This document shows positions 1-6,567 of a stretch of DNA of 31,845 nucleotides, piece by piece. How positions within the stretch are numbered: position 1 is the stretch's first letter; the number at the start of each line of letters is the position of its first letter. Location of the stretch: the IMG/VR virus record IMGVR_UViG_3300032282_006110, positions 1 to 31,845 of that record; one strand, written 5' to 3'. The notes beneath the pieces were generated by a model. The model was not told the origin of the DNA. It searched no databases and saw only the letters and a program-made list of their open reading frames with translations. Both the position numbers and the translations under genes were made by a program. The stretch is from a virus.

Positions 1-1
1 A

Positions 2-286
2 ATGAAAAAAGTAATTAGACTTAATGAAAACGATATAGAAAATCTTGTTAAAAAGATTTTAAAAGAAAATGAAAGACCTAGAGGTGGAGCTTTATATGGT
101 GGCAGATCTGAGATAGTGGATGAAGTTGTGAATAGAATTGGTGAGTATGGTGATGATTACATATATGAACTTGAACAACTTAATAGTAGATTTCCTTCAA
201 CTAAATACAAAAAAATTAATCCCCCAAAAACTGTTGAACTTCCAAAAGGTATTAAAGTAAAAAGCACTGTCTATCCTAATAGATAA
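2..286 (+). CDS. Small charged phage protein, 94 aa
   Basis: Function not recognised. The protein opens with a charged amphipathic helix (MKKVIRLNENDIENLVKKIL), a style of N-terminus that recurs in phage proteins from Bacteroidota-type genomes. The middle is Gly-rich and acidic, and the last third is Lys/Pro-rich (KKINPPKTVELPKGIKVKS). There is no signal peptide or membrane segment. The ATG lies at the very edge of the window, so upstream context and possibly an earlier start are unseen. It ends just before a bidirectional terminator shared with the convergent phosphoesterase gene. A structural or virion-associated role is only a guess. Confidence 0.6.
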   Translation: MKKVIRLNENDIENLVKKILKENERPRGGALYGGRSEIVDEVVNRIGEYGDDYIYELEQLNSRFPSTKYKKINPPKTVELPKGIKVKSTVYPNR

Positions 287-312
287 AAAAAGGGACTATT
301 CAGTCCCTTTTT
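287..312. terminator. Bidirectional intrinsic terminator
   Basis: Stem AGGGACT/AGTCCCT with a 4-nt loop, flanked by A-runs on the left and T-runs on the right, so it can end both the + gene at 2-286 and the - gene at 296-1096. Confidence 0.8.
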
Positions 313-1096
313 CTTTTATTTCTTTTTCCCATTCAGGTTCATAATCTTTCCAATTTTTATACTCATAGATTTCATTAATCCCTAATAGTCTGTAATTAAT
401 ACCCTCAATGTTTGCAGTCCAATCTCTGTGGAAATGACCGTAGAACCAAAAATCAGGTTTATTTTTCTCTTTCAAAATATCATACATCTTAGTTAAGAGG
501 TCTCTTTCTTCTCTTAAATCAACGTATAATTTAGGGTCTTCCTTGGCAAATTGTTCAACCAAATAACCAAAACCTATTTTATTGTCAGGTGCACAAAAAT
601 CAGGTGCAGTGTGAGTTACAACAATATCAATGTTTTCAAAAGTTTTAAGTTTTTCTTCATCTAAAACAAAAACTTCGTCATGCCAATGAAGTTCAACCTC
701 ACGATTAACTCTTGCATACTCAAGTTGTTCTCTCATACGAGGTCTACGGTCAACACTCACAGCACCACCAACACCAAGGATTTTAGTACCTTCAATATCA
801 ATCACAGTATAATCAGCTAACAAATGTAGGTTATCAAAATGGTTAGCTAAATGACCGTCAAAAAACTTAGGGTTATCGTGGTTACCACGGATGGCATACA
901 TTTGGATATTGTACTCTTTTAAGAATCGATTTAACTCCCCAAGGGTATTCATATCGTTATACTCATTGGTAAATCCAATACCGAAATCACCTACCTGATA
1001 GATAGTACAATCCTTTATTTTATGTGTTTTGATGTACCACTTGATATGGTTAAAGTTACCGTGGATATCACCTAAAAACAATAATGGCTTTTTCAT
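296..1096 (-). CDS. Calcineurin-like metallophosphoesterase
   Basis: Predicted di-metal phosphoesterase of the calcineurin/Mre11-like fold. The ordered motifs are all visible: GDIHGN near residue 10, GDFG near 37, GNHD near 72, a histidine in VVTHTAP near 160, and GHFHRD near 221. These supply the metal ligands of the family. The length (266 aa) suits a stand-alone phosphoesterase such as a nucleotide phosphatase or phosphodiesterase; the substrate cannot be told from sequence. The start ATG overlaps the stop of the 49-aa gene upstream (ATGA), so the two are probably translationally coupled. The base composition looks less AT-rich than its neighbours. Confidence 0.85.
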   Translation of the reverse strand: MKKPLLFLGDIHGNFNHIKWYIKTHKIKDCTIYQVGDFGIGFTNEYNDMNTLGELNRFLKEYNIQMYAIRGNHDNPKFFDGHLANHFDNLHLLADYTVIDIEGTKILGVGGAVSVDRRPRMREQLEYARVNREVELHWHDEVFVLDEEKLKTFENIDIVVTHTAPDFCAPDNKIGFGYLVEQFAKEDPKLYVDLREERDLLTKMYDILKEKNKPDFWFYGHFHRDWTANIEGINYRLLGINEIYEYKNWKDYEPEWEKEIKEKGTE

Positions 1097-1242
1097 TTTT
1101 TCTTTACTTTATAAATTTCTAACAATTGAATTGGTTTTAATTTTTTAATCTTGGCGAACAATTCTATCGCTAATTCAAGACTTTCGGTTTTAATCTTATT
1201 TACGACATCACCCGAGTTGTTTAATAAATGATATTCTTCCAT
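1093..1242 (-). CDS. Small helical protein, 49 aa
   Basis: An intact 50-codon frame starting MEEYHLLNNSGDVV and ending in a Lys-rich helix (LLEIYKVKKK). Its TGA stop overlaps the ATG of the phosphoesterase (ATGA), which supports a real, coupled gene. A TATATTTG element lies upstream at 1261-1268. It is predicted to be a short helical pair with a basic tail and has no recognised family. It may be a small regulator or partner of the downstream phosphoesterase; that is inference from position only. Confidence 0.55.
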   Translation of the reverse strand: MEEYHLLNNSGDVVNKIKTESLELAIELFAKIKKLKPIQLLEIYKVKKK

Positions 1243-1283
1243 AATACACTCTTTATTAAGCAAATATACTACAAATGTATTAA

Positions 1284-1322
1284 AAAATAAAATCCCTGAG
1301 AAAAAATTTCAAGGATTTTTTT
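1284..1322 (-). terminator. Intrinsic terminator after tRNA-like RNA
   Basis: On the minus strand, AAATCCTTGA and TCAGGGATTT pair with one mismatch around a T-rich loop and are followed by a T-rich tract. It lies directly 3' of the tRNA-like RNA at 1322-1460. Confidence 0.6.
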
Positions 1323-1460
1323 GGCTTGCAGTTGAGGGAGGGACTCTCACCCTCCAAAACCTCTTTTCGTGTATAAATTCTCGGGGTACCCTATTTATAC
1401 CTTATTATTTGAGACCAGCCTATCCGTCAATAGTCCGTGTATGTTTTCCACCACTCAGCC
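1322..1460 (-). ncRNA. tRNA-like RNA with expanded anticodon region (139 nt)
   Basis: Reads 5' GGCTGAG-TG-GTGGAAAACATACAC, like the acceptor and D-arm of a class II (Leu-type) tRNA. It ends with a T-arm-like hairpin, GAGGG-TGAGAGT-CCCTC. The 3' acceptor strand reads CTCA, then 7 extra nt, then GCC: removing the insert gives an exact complement of the 5' strand. The middle carries CTAT/ATAG and a strong GTATAAAT/ATTTATAC stem whose loop holds GGGTACCC. No standard anticodon loop is evident. A good promoter (1466-1496) lies just upstream and a terminator just downstream, so it is a monocistronic RNA gene. It could be a Y-RNA-like or other tRNA mimic, or a decayed tRNA. Confidence 0.5.
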
Positions 1461-1465
1461 TAATA

Positions 1466-1496
1466 TAAATGTAGATGATTATTTTCAGACTGTCAA
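1466..1496 (-). promoter_or_regulatory. Bacteroidota-type promoter (TTGACA-N17-TACATTTA)
   Basis: TTGACA at 1491-1496 and TACATTTA (7 of 8 to TAnnTTTG) at 1466-1473 with 17-nt spacing. The inferred start lies a few bases upstream of the tRNA-like RNA at 1322-1460. Confidence 0.65.
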
Positions 1497-1504
1497 GAAA
1501 TAGT

Positions 1505-1789
1505 CTAAATAAAATTAAATTGTTTTAAAATTTTTTCAGGTTCTATCGGACCGTCCTTGACTATTTTCCAAGTACCGTTTCTAACTTGTTCTACAATATC
1601 TCTCACAGGCCAAGGTGGGTAAACATCTATCTCTTCATCCCCATGGGTTATTATTAAATTAACAACTCTTTCACCTTCTTGTTCAAAAATATCACTTAAT
1701 TTAAAAACAGCTCCTCCATTAGAAAGTATTATAACCCCTTCTTTTGGTTTCCATTTTGGTTTTTGTCTATGTTTACTAAACTTACTCAA
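1505..1789 (-). CDS. Hypothetical protein, 94 aa
   Basis: Not recognised. It has a basic N-terminus (SKFSKHRQKPKWKPKEG) followed by an apparently beta-rich segment (VIILSNGGAVFKLSDIF) and an acidic middle with HGDEEIDVYPPWP. No membrane segment. It starts by a 4-nt overlap with the 63-aa gene upstream and so belongs to the glycosylase operon (2788 to 1505). The basic N-terminus could bind nucleic acid; this is a weak inference. Confidence 0.55.
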   Translation of the reverse strand: MSKFSKHRQKPKWKPKEGVIILSNGGAVFKLSDIFEQEGERVVNLIITHGDEEIDVYPPWPVRDIVEQVRNGTWKIVKDGPIEPEKILKQFNFI

Positions 1790-1977
1790 AACTTATAGTA
1801 ATTTTTTACAACCTCAGTTATCTCTTCTTCTGATAGATAAAATTTACCCATAGCTTGTTTTATCAAATAAATAGGGCTAATATCATTAGGTTTAACGTTA
1901 TCAAGAGCTTTTTGGAGTCTTGCCTTTTCCATACCTGTATTAATTTCGTCGAAATATTCGTTTTTTATATTACTCAT
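1786..1977 (-). CDS. Hypothetical helical protein, 63 aa
   Basis: The start was set at 1977 (MSNIKNEYFDE) because it overlaps the glycosylase stop by 8 nt; the frame opens further upstream to 2061, but that would overlap the conserved glycosylase C-terminus extensively. The product is mainly helical and acidic, with a C-terminal LSEEEITEVVKNYYKF helix. The stop overlaps the next gene (ATGA). It has no recognised domain; the tight coupling on both sides supports a real gene in a three-gene operon. Confidence 0.5.
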   Translation of the reverse strand: MSNIKNEYFDEINTGMEKARLQKALDNVKPNDISPIYLIKQAMGKFYLSEEEITEVVKNYYKF

Positions 1978-2788
1978 AGGACAAAGATAAATCATATTTT
2001 TTGTTATACCAAAACTTTCTGTTGTTTTTATCCACCAAGTTGGCCATGTCTTTTCTACCATAACATTTTAACCATTGACTAAAAGTTAATTTATCTTGAT
2101 TGAATGGATTGGTCCATTCTTTTAATTGACCCCCACCAATAGAGTAAGTTTCCAAGGGGATTGTTCTACATAGTTCAAAAATTATTGGTTGTTTACCAAT
2201 ATACTCTTTGGCTGATAAAAATGGGTTCTCATCGATACGATAAAGAATTTCAGCTCTTAAGTAATTACCTATACCGTTAAAATATTGTTGGTTCATTAAT
2301 ACTTCATAAATTGGTTTTTGAAATATTTTTTTGTTTAAATTATCTCTAACATTTTTAACAAAGTTATCCCAATCTCTAATAGGGTCTGGTCCTCTTTTAT
2401 TAGACCAATTATTAGACCACTGCCATCTAGCAAACCTTCTCATATCAACTAGACAAAGAGACTCACCGTCATCGGTATCAAATATAAGGTGTGCATGTTT
2501 AGGTAATTTATCTGAAGGGGTTATTTGCCAATTACCCGACATACCCATGTTACATATCATGACTTGATTATCAAAATGTTTAAAACATTCAGGTTTGCGA
2601 CAAAACTTAATCATAAACTCTTTACCCCTAGTTTCTGATGTAATAGAAAAACCAAGAGACCAAGAACCTGTTTTTAAATCAGTTTTAACTTTACTGACAT
2701 CAGATTTTCTAACGTTAACAAAAGTCTTACCTTCAACCGTTTGGTTGAAATATTCTGACATTATTTTTACTTCACTCCACTCAGGCAT
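1970..2788 (-). CDS. Fpg/Nei-family DNA glycosylase (zincless)
   Basis: Base-excision repair glycosylase/AP lyase of the Fpg (MutM)/Nei family, 272 aa, close to the family norm. It starts MPEWSE, keeping the N-terminal Pro nucleophile and Glu that do catalysis. The helix-two-turns-helix is clear (GIGNYLRAEILYRIDENPF near residues 175-193). The C-terminal hairpin finger keeps the YGR-K signature (CYGRKDMANLV) but lacks the four cysteines that bind zinc, as in zincless viral and animal members. It heads an operon with two small unknown genes. Substrate (oxidised purine or pyrimidine) cannot be assigned. Confidence 0.85.
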   Translation of the reverse strand: MPEWSEVKIMSEYFNQTVEGKTFVNVRKSDVSKVKTDLKTGSWSLGFSITSETRGKEFMIKFCRKPECFKHFDNQVMICNMGMSGNWQITPSDKLPKHAHLIFDTDDGESLCLVDMRRFARWQWSNNWSNKRGPDPIRDWDNFVKNVRDNLNKKIFQKPIYEVLMNQQYFNGIGNYLRAEILYRIDENPFLSAKEYIGKQPIIFELCRTIPLETYSIGGGQLKEWTNPFNQDKLTFSQWLKCYGRKDMANLVDKNNRKFWYNKKYDLSLSYE

Positions 2789-2845
2789 AATATTAAATTT
2801 GATATTTATAATAATAAGAAATTATCTTATTTTAGAACAGCTCGA

Positions 2846-2855
2846 AATATTTATA
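2846..2855 (+). promoter_or_regulatory. AATATTTATA start-proximal motif
   Basis: AATATTTATA ends 4 nt before the ATG at 2860. It is one of 11 similarly oriented copies in the window; a candidate phage promoter element. Confidence 0.4.
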
Positions 2856-2859
2856 TTTG

Positions 2860-3846
2860 ATGGAAAATTTAATCACAGAAGGAAGATACGACCAAGTAAC
2901 AACTGAACTATCAAGAGAAATTGTTAGTGCAGCTAAAAGAGGTATTAAAAGATATCAAACACAAATTAATTTATTTTCACGTACCAAAGTTGACATCAGT
3001 GTTTATTTTCACTATGACGATGAAGAACCGATTGATATTTCAGCTGGTACATATATAAACCCTAAAGACATTCGTCCACATTATAAAAATAAAAGAATTG
3101 TTTTTCACGTTAATGTACCAAAAACAGAAAATTTAAGGTTACAAAAAATGTCTGAATTGGTTCCTGAAGTTAAAAACGTTGTTCGTCATGAAATTGAGCA
3201 TGTTGCTCAATCAAAATTTAAAGACAGAGAAAGAAAAGGATTTTTTTCTTCAAAACGTGGTTTTTACAGTGATGAGGCAGCGGCTAGAGGTAAGGGAATA
3301 ACTTATTTTGAATATTTAATGGAACCTTACGAGGTTGAGGCATATGTTAGAGGATTATACAAAAAGGGAAAAACATTAAAACAACCCCTTAATGTTTTAC
3401 TTGATGGTTGGCAAGACTATCTTGAAAATTCAACAAATTTAACAGATGAAGAAGTTAACCAAGTAATGAATGCTTGGAAAGTTTACGCTAAAAAACATCT
3501 ACCTCAATCACCACTAAGATTGTATGGTTATGTCGATGCCCCTGAAAACGTTAATGAAGATATTGGTTTTAGACTTTCTTATATGAAACCTGAAATAAAT
3601 GTTATAATAAATTTCAGTGCACCTGATGCCAATAAAGATTTAAAGCCTATCTTAGAGGAGATTTTGGAAAAGAAAAACATTAAGATTAATTCAATATCTG
3701 TCGGTACTGGTGTAAACAAAAATTGTAGACTTGACGTTGGTTTTTTTAATGAAAGAGATGTACAACACTTAATAGATGACTTACATAGAGAACTGATGGT
3801 AGTTCACGATGTTAGAATTAAAGACGTTACTCATTACATAAAATAA
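2860..3846 (+). CDS. Putative zinc metallopeptidase (HEIEH)
   Basis: About 328 aa. VRHEIEHVAQ around residue 110 gives the HExxH zinc site. A likely downstream glutamate ligand is in EPYEVEAYVRG about 50 residues later. The N-terminus (MENLITEGRYDQVTTEL) resembles starts common in phage virion-associated proteins. The C-terminal ~110 residues look like a separate alpha/beta domain (LRLYGYVDAPENV onward). ATG 2860 was chosen over an in-frame TTG at 2857. Possible roles are virion maturation or host protein cleavage. It is distinct in sequence from the HELTH protein at 25549-26775. Confidence 0.65.
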   Translation: MENLITEGRYDQVTTELSREIVSAAKRGIKRYQTQINLFSRTKVDISVYFHYDDEEPIDISAGTYINPKDIRPHYKNKRIVFHVNVPKTENLRLQKMSELVPEVKNVVRHEIEHVAQSKFKDRERKGFFSSKRGFYSDEAAARGKGITYFEYLMEPYEVEAYVRGLYKKGKTLKQPLNVLLDGWQDYLENSTNLTDEEVNQVMNAWKVYAKKHLPQSPLRLYGYVDAPENVNEDIGFRLSYMKPEINVIINFSAPDANKDLKPILEEILEKKNIKINSISVGTGVNKNCRLDVGFFNERDVQHLIDDLHRELMVVHDVRIKDVTHYIK

Positions 3847-3865
3847 TTAATTAAAAATAGTTCTT

Positions 3866-4063
3866 ATGGGGTTAAAAGATAAAAACGGCAAAGAAATCAA
3901 ACTTGGCCATGAATTAAATGTTCCTTTGGAAGTATTTTCAAATGGATATGTCGTGTTGGATAAAGAAAATCAATTGTCTTTAGAACTAAGACATGAATCC
4001 AAAAAATTACCGTTAAAACACTTTAACGAAAATTTCATCGCTCAAATAGAAATTCTTAATTAG
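3866..4063 (+). CDS. Small beta-rich phage protein, 65 aa
   Basis: MGLKDKNGKEIKLGHELNV resembles the beta-hairpin opening of small phage proteins of YopX-like or SH3-like type (DxxGxEI.xGD pattern), but the match is too short to assign. No signal or membrane segment. It follows the peptidase by 19 nt on the same strand, and its TAG stop abuts the 3' end of the convergent tRNA-Lys gene without a visible terminator between them. Confidence 0.55.
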   Translation: MGLKDKNGKEIKLGHELNVPLEVFSNGYVVLDKENQLSLELRHESKKLPLKHFNENFIAQIEILN

Positions 4064-4138
4064 TAACCCCGGTGAGATTCGAACTCACGATCCCTATATT
4101 AAAAGTATAGTGCTTTAAACCAACTAAGCTACGAAGTC
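4064..4138 (-). tRNA. tRNA-Lys(TTT)
   Basis: Cloverleaf with acceptor GACTTCG/CGGGGTT (three wobble pairs), anticodon stem CTATA/TATAG, loop CTTTTAA giving TTT, T-arm GTGAG-TTCGAAT-CTCAC, discriminator A. CCA is not encoded. Last gene of array 1. Confidence 0.9.
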
Positions 4139-4143
4139 ATTAG

Positions 4144-4214
4144 AGTTCGGTACAGGACTTGGACCTGTGTTTCCAGTTTTGCAGACTGTTGCCTAACCAC
4201 TCGGCCAACCGAAC
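4144..4214 (-). tRNA. tRNA-Cys(GCA)
   Basis: Acceptor GTTCGGT/ACCGAAC, loop CTGCAAA giving GCA, discriminator U, which is the Cys identity base. The T-loop is TCCAAGT rather than TTCAAGT. 71 nt. Confidence 0.9.
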
Positions 4215-4219
4215 ATTTG

Positions 4220-4324
4220 TGGACACAGGGGGAATCGAACCCTCTAATCAACTCATTGCAAGTGAGTGAGTCTGCCTTTGACTTCTGGCCCATAATTTGT
4301 GAGTCACGCTTAACTCACTGTCCC
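4220..4324 (-). tRNA. tRNA-Ala(TGC)-like RNA with ~26-nt insertion (105 nt)
   Basis: The anticodon arm ACTCA-CTTGCAA-TGAGT reads TGC (Ala). GGGACAG pairs with CTGT(G)TCC, leaving one bulged G and a G3-U70 pair, the Ala identity element. The T-loop is TTCGATT. A D-like hairpin GTGAGT/ACTCAC follows the acceptor, and then ~26 nt with a GCC/GGC mini-hairpin precede the anticodon arm. It is the only Ala candidate in the window. Alternatives: an intron-bearing or decayed tRNA, or a member of the expanded tRNA-like family. Confidence 0.5.
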
Positions 4325-4364
4325 TTGTACTTCGGGCTTACCTAGAAAACTAGGAGCGTTTTTG

Positions 4365-4437
4365 AGCGGGTAGACAGAATCGAACTGTCGTCTCTAGTTT
4401 GGAAGACTAGAGTAATAAACCACTATACGATACCCGC
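4365..4437 (-). tRNA. tRNA-Gly(TCC)
   Basis: Acceptor GCGGGTA/TACCCGC, anticodon stem CTAGT/ACTAG, loop CTTCCAA giving TCC, discriminator U as in bacterial Gly tRNAs. 73 nt. Confidence 0.92.
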
Positions 4438-4441
4438 GTGG

Positions 4442-4513
4442 CGGTCTATGACGGTTACGATCCGTCTACTTATCCGTGACAGGGATATATGATAGCCACT
4501 TCACCAATAGACC
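4442..4513 (-). tRNA. tRNA-Asp(GTC)
   Basis: Acceptor GGTCTAT/ATAGACC, anticodon stem TATCC/GGATA, loop CTGTCAC giving GTC, discriminator G (Asp identity). The T-loop is ATCGTAA, which lacks the usual T54 and A58; this is unusual but the rest is canonical. Confidence 0.85.
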
Positions 4514-4518
4514 TTTTG

Positions 4519-4592
4519 TCGTGTAGACAGGACTCGAACCTGCATTTTCTTGCTCCCAAAGCAAGCCCCTCACCAATTCGGGACACTACACG
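4519..4592 (-). tRNA. tRNA-Pro(TGG)
   Basis: Acceptor CGTGTAG/CTACACG with the C1-G72 pair typical of bacterial Pro, anticodon stem CTTGC/GCAAG, loop TTTGGGA giving TGG, discriminator A. Confidence 0.92.
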
Positions 4593-4601
4593 TTTTAAGA
4601 A

Positions 4602-4696
4602 TAGAGAATAATGAAAGAGTATTTTTTTTACTGTGGATTCGAACCACTTTAGTCAATTTTACAGATTGATTGTTTACCGATGTAACTCAATTCTCC
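4602..4696 (-). tRNA. tRNA-Tyr-like RNA (GTA) with 3' insertion (95 nt)
   Basis: The anticodon arm TCAAT-CTGTAAA-ATTGA reads GTA, and the T-arm GTGG-TTCGAAT-CCAC is intact. The only pairing acceptor is GGAGAAT/ATTCTCT, whose 3' strand sits 23 nt beyond the T-arm, separated by AGTA-A7-TACT and a short tail. The variable loop is short, unlike the class II Tyr tRNA next to it. It could be a tRNA with an insertion, a pseudogene, or a tRNA mimic. Confidence 0.4.
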
Positions 4697-4709
4697 GCTT
4701 CTATTCTTG

Positions 4710-4793
4710 TGAGAGAGGTGGGATTCGAACCCACTCAGACGAAAGCCACTTGTTTTACAGACAAGCCCAACTCTCCAACTTTGGCGTTCTCTC
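4710..4793 (-). tRNA. tRNA-Tyr(GTA)
   Basis: Class II cloverleaf: acceptor GAGAGAA/CTCTCTC (one mismatch at 7:66), anticodon stem CTTGT/ACAAG, loop CTGTAAA giving GTA, 14-nt variable arm, T-arm GTGGG-TTCGAAT-CCCAC, discriminator A. First gene of array 1, starting about 15 nt after the upstream terminator. Confidence 0.9.
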
Positions 4794-4807
4794 AAATTTT
4801 AACATAA

Positions 4808-4855
4808 ACAAAAACCCCACAACTTTTTCGGATTTCCTACTCGGTTGTGGGGTTT
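4808..4855 (-). terminator. Intrinsic terminator between leader ORF and tRNA array 1
   Basis: 11-bp stem AACCCCACAAC/GTTGTGGGGTT followed on the minus strand by TTTTTG. It separates the 33-codon leader ORF from tRNA-Tyr with no promoter visible between, so the array would need read-through. Confidence 0.8.
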
Positions 4856-4879
4856 AAAAACTCTTAATCTCGTATACTT

Positions 4880-4981
4880 TTATGAGACGGAATTGTACAT
4901 ACCACAACCATTCAGAGGACAGCCTTTATCGGCCTTCCCTGCTTTCGGTGCGTTAACTTGATATGTATAATTCTTTGTCAT
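4880..4981 (-). CDS. 33-aa leader ORF of array 1
   Basis: Short frame starting MTKNYTYQVNAPKAGK and containing a GCPLNGCG cysteine pair near the end. It has an A-rich leader (AAAACAAAATG) and lies between a structured 5' leader and the array 1 terminator. It could be a leader peptide for attenuation or an independent small protein; the paired cysteines argue it is not random. No family recognised. Confidence 0.5.
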   Translation of the reverse strand: MTKNYTYQVNAPKAGKADKGCPLNGCGMYNSVS

Positions 4982-4989
4982 TTTGTTTT

Positions 4990-5104
4990 AATTGTTTATG
5001 TTTTTAGGGTTTTCGTTGTCGACAGACCCCGTACTGTACCTGTCTTTTTTTAGGGGTAGTTCCTGAAACCCGTTAGAACCACAACTTCATTTAATAAATA
5101 TACA
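4990..5104 (-). promoter_or_regulatory. Structured 5' leader with H-type pseudoknot
   Basis: Downstream of the array 1 promoter, TGGTTC (5076-5081) pairs with GAACTA (5057-5062), and the hairpin loop GGGT (5068-5071) can pair with ACCC (5054-5057), giving an H-type pseudoknot followed by an A-rich run. A second stem, GACAG/CTGTC, lies further 3'. The layout recalls small riboswitches such as preQ1-I, but the consensus does not match well enough to claim one. Confidence 0.4.
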
Positions 5105-5135
5105 CAAATATATAAAAGTTTTTATTGACTGTCAA
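5105..5135 (-). promoter_or_regulatory. Array 1 promoter (TTGACA-N17-TATATTTG)
   Basis: TTGACA at 5130-5135 and TATATTTG at 5105-5112, 17-nt spacing: a full Bacteroidota-type promoter. An ATATTTATT motif follows within a few bases. It drives the structured leader and 33-codon ORF. Confidence 0.8.
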
Positions 5136-5227
5136 CGCTTTGTGTTAAGTTTTTGTTAAGAAAAAGAAACCCGAGTTTTATAGCTGATTGCCAACTTCAA
5201 CTTAACTATACAAATATACGTATTTTT

Positions 5228-5695
5228 TTAATTAAATTCTTCCCAATCAGCTTTTTTAATTGATTTTATTTTTCCGTTTTCTGCTTGACCGACAAACTCA
5301 TACCAAATGGTTTCTTTTGCTCCAATACCAATATTTTTATTTACACTGGTGTAAAATATAAAAGTACCTGTGTAATTTAAATCAACAATTTTAATATTGG
5401 TTTCTCTAATAGAACCAGCTAAGGCTATTATTGTACTAACATCAGAGTGTGGTCTTTGGTCCAAAGGTACTTCTTCCCAATCCGATTCTTTAATTTGTAA
5501 TTTATAAGGAAAATTTCTATCAACAAAAGAGTGTTTGTATTTTAATTCTTGGTCTTCAACAATATGGATATCGGTTAGAATATTCTCAAAATCTTTGCTT
5601 TGCCAACCTTTAACTTCATTCAATAGAGACTTTTCTTCTTGAGTTAGATCAGGAAGAATATTAGCATCTAATATTAAATTATCAAACATTCCCAT
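5228..5695 (-). CDS. Hypothetical phage protein, 155 aa (MGMFD start)
   Basis: Opens MGMFDNLILDANILPDL, an opening shared by many short uncharacterised phage proteins. It then has beta-rich sequence with LNYTGTFIFYTS and an aromatic C-terminus (TIWYEFVGQAENGKIKSI). Soluble, no signal peptide. It overlaps the membrane protein gene upstream by 14 nt, so they are co-transcribed. No function can be assigned. Confidence 0.65.
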   Translation of the reverse strand: MGMFDNLILDANILPDLTQEEKSLLNEVKGWQSKDFENILTDIHIVEDQELKYKHSFVDRNFPYKLQIKESDWEEVPLDQRPHSDVSTIIALAGSIRETNIKIVDLNYTGTFIFYTSVNKNIGIGAKETIWYEFVGQAENGKIKSIKKADWEEFN

Positions 5696-5960
5696 TTTGT
5701 CTTGCTTTACAAGCTTTACAACCAGTTTTTGGTGAACCTCCTGTTAGTTTAGGTCCCCCTGCGAAAAAACGCCCACGTAGATGGTTGGTTAATCCTATAA
5801 CTACAGTCCAAGAAAAACTAGTAGCGAATACATATTTCGCTATATAAGGGTCGGTGTCAATAAAGACATCTATTACTGAATTAAATGACAAATAAATTGC
5901 TGTTAAAAACCATACGAATAATCCGATGGTAAAGGGTAGGTTGTATTTTGATGTTATCAT
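5682..5960 (-). CDS. Small two-pass membrane protein, 92 aa
   Basis: Two hydrophobic segments (PFTIGLFVWFLTAIYLSF near residues 9-26 and a second near 43-57). The C-terminus is basic, Gly-rich and ends with a CKAC pair (GCKACKARQNG). It lies between the tube-like gene (5963-6478) and the MGMFD protein, all in the same direction with minimal gaps. No family recognised; holin-like topology is possible but unproven. Confidence 0.6.
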   Translation of the reverse strand: MITSKYNLPFTIGLFVWFLTAIYLSFNSVIDVFIDTDPYIAKYVFATSFSWTVVIGLTNHLRGRFFAGGPKLTGGSPKTGCKACKARQNGNV

Positions 5961-5962
5961 AT

Positions 5963-6478
5963 TTAAAATATTAAGTTTGCGTAATCGTAATTTAATCTTA
6001 TTGTAATATCACCAGTTGGAGAACCAGCGTTAGGAACAGTAACAGTTCTATCATAAACTATTTCATGGTGCATTTCTTGAATAAAAGAACCATAAAGTCG
6101 CCATTTTTCTTGTGTCACACCAACTGGGTCTAATTTCTCTAATGTAACATCGAACTTTCTATCCGATTCCATCCATCCACGTAAAAATTCAACAACATCT
6201 ACATCAGAAATTGTATCTACTATTTTAAGTTCTATGGGAGTCCAAGTTTGTCTAACAGGTAGATAATTTCCATTAATTACTTGTCTTTCAACATTAGTAT
6301 TAGGTCTTGATTCTACTCTAACAAAAAATAAAATATCACCAGGTGCTGACCTAGAAATATCTAAAATATTGTTAATAGGTAATCCATGTATTTTTAAAAC
6401 CCAACGGTATCTAATTCTTTCTTCGTAATTTAAAGTTATAGGCCTAAAGAAAAATTCTCCTTTAACCAACACACCCAT
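5963..6478 (-). CDS. Tail-tube-like protein (T4 gp19 type)
   Basis: About 171 aa from ATG 6478; a GTG at 6508 would add 10 residues. The C-terminal half carries the tail-tube signature: LEKLDPVG followed by a W..YG turn and FIQEMHHEIVYDR, then beta strands ending in ITIRLNYDYANLIF. T4 gp19 and related tube or baseplate-hub proteins have the same pattern (a DP-G motif, a turn, a strand, and a C-terminal R-YDYA strand). It probably forms a tail tube ring or a tube-fold baseplate component. It compares with the shorter protein at 16212-16661, which shares LEFLDPVG. Confidence 0.65.
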   Translation of the reverse strand: MGVLVKGEFFFRPITLNYEERIRYRWVLKIHGLPINNILDISRSAPGDILFFVRVESRPNTNVERQVINGNYLPVRQTWTPIELKIVDTISDVDVVEFLRGWMESDRKFDVTLEKLDPVGVTQEKWRLYGSFIQEMHHEIVYDRTVTVPNAGSPTGDITIRLNYDYANLIF

Positions 6479-6550
6479 TGAATGTTCTTTTATATTCTTT
6501 TTAATCACAGTTAAAATATATTCAAGAGATTTAAGATTGTAAATAATTCG

Positions 6551-6560
6551 AATATTTATA
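6551..6560 (+). promoter_or_regulatory. AATATTTATA start-proximal motif
   Basis: Exact AATATTTATA ending 7 nt before the ATG at 6568. Confidence 0.4.
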
Positions 6561-6567
6561 TATAACT

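Noticed and set aside
1978-2061. Longer form of the 63-aa gene starting at 2061
   Set aside because: It would overlap conserved codons of the glycosylase by about 90 nt. The 1977 start gives the usual short phage overlap.
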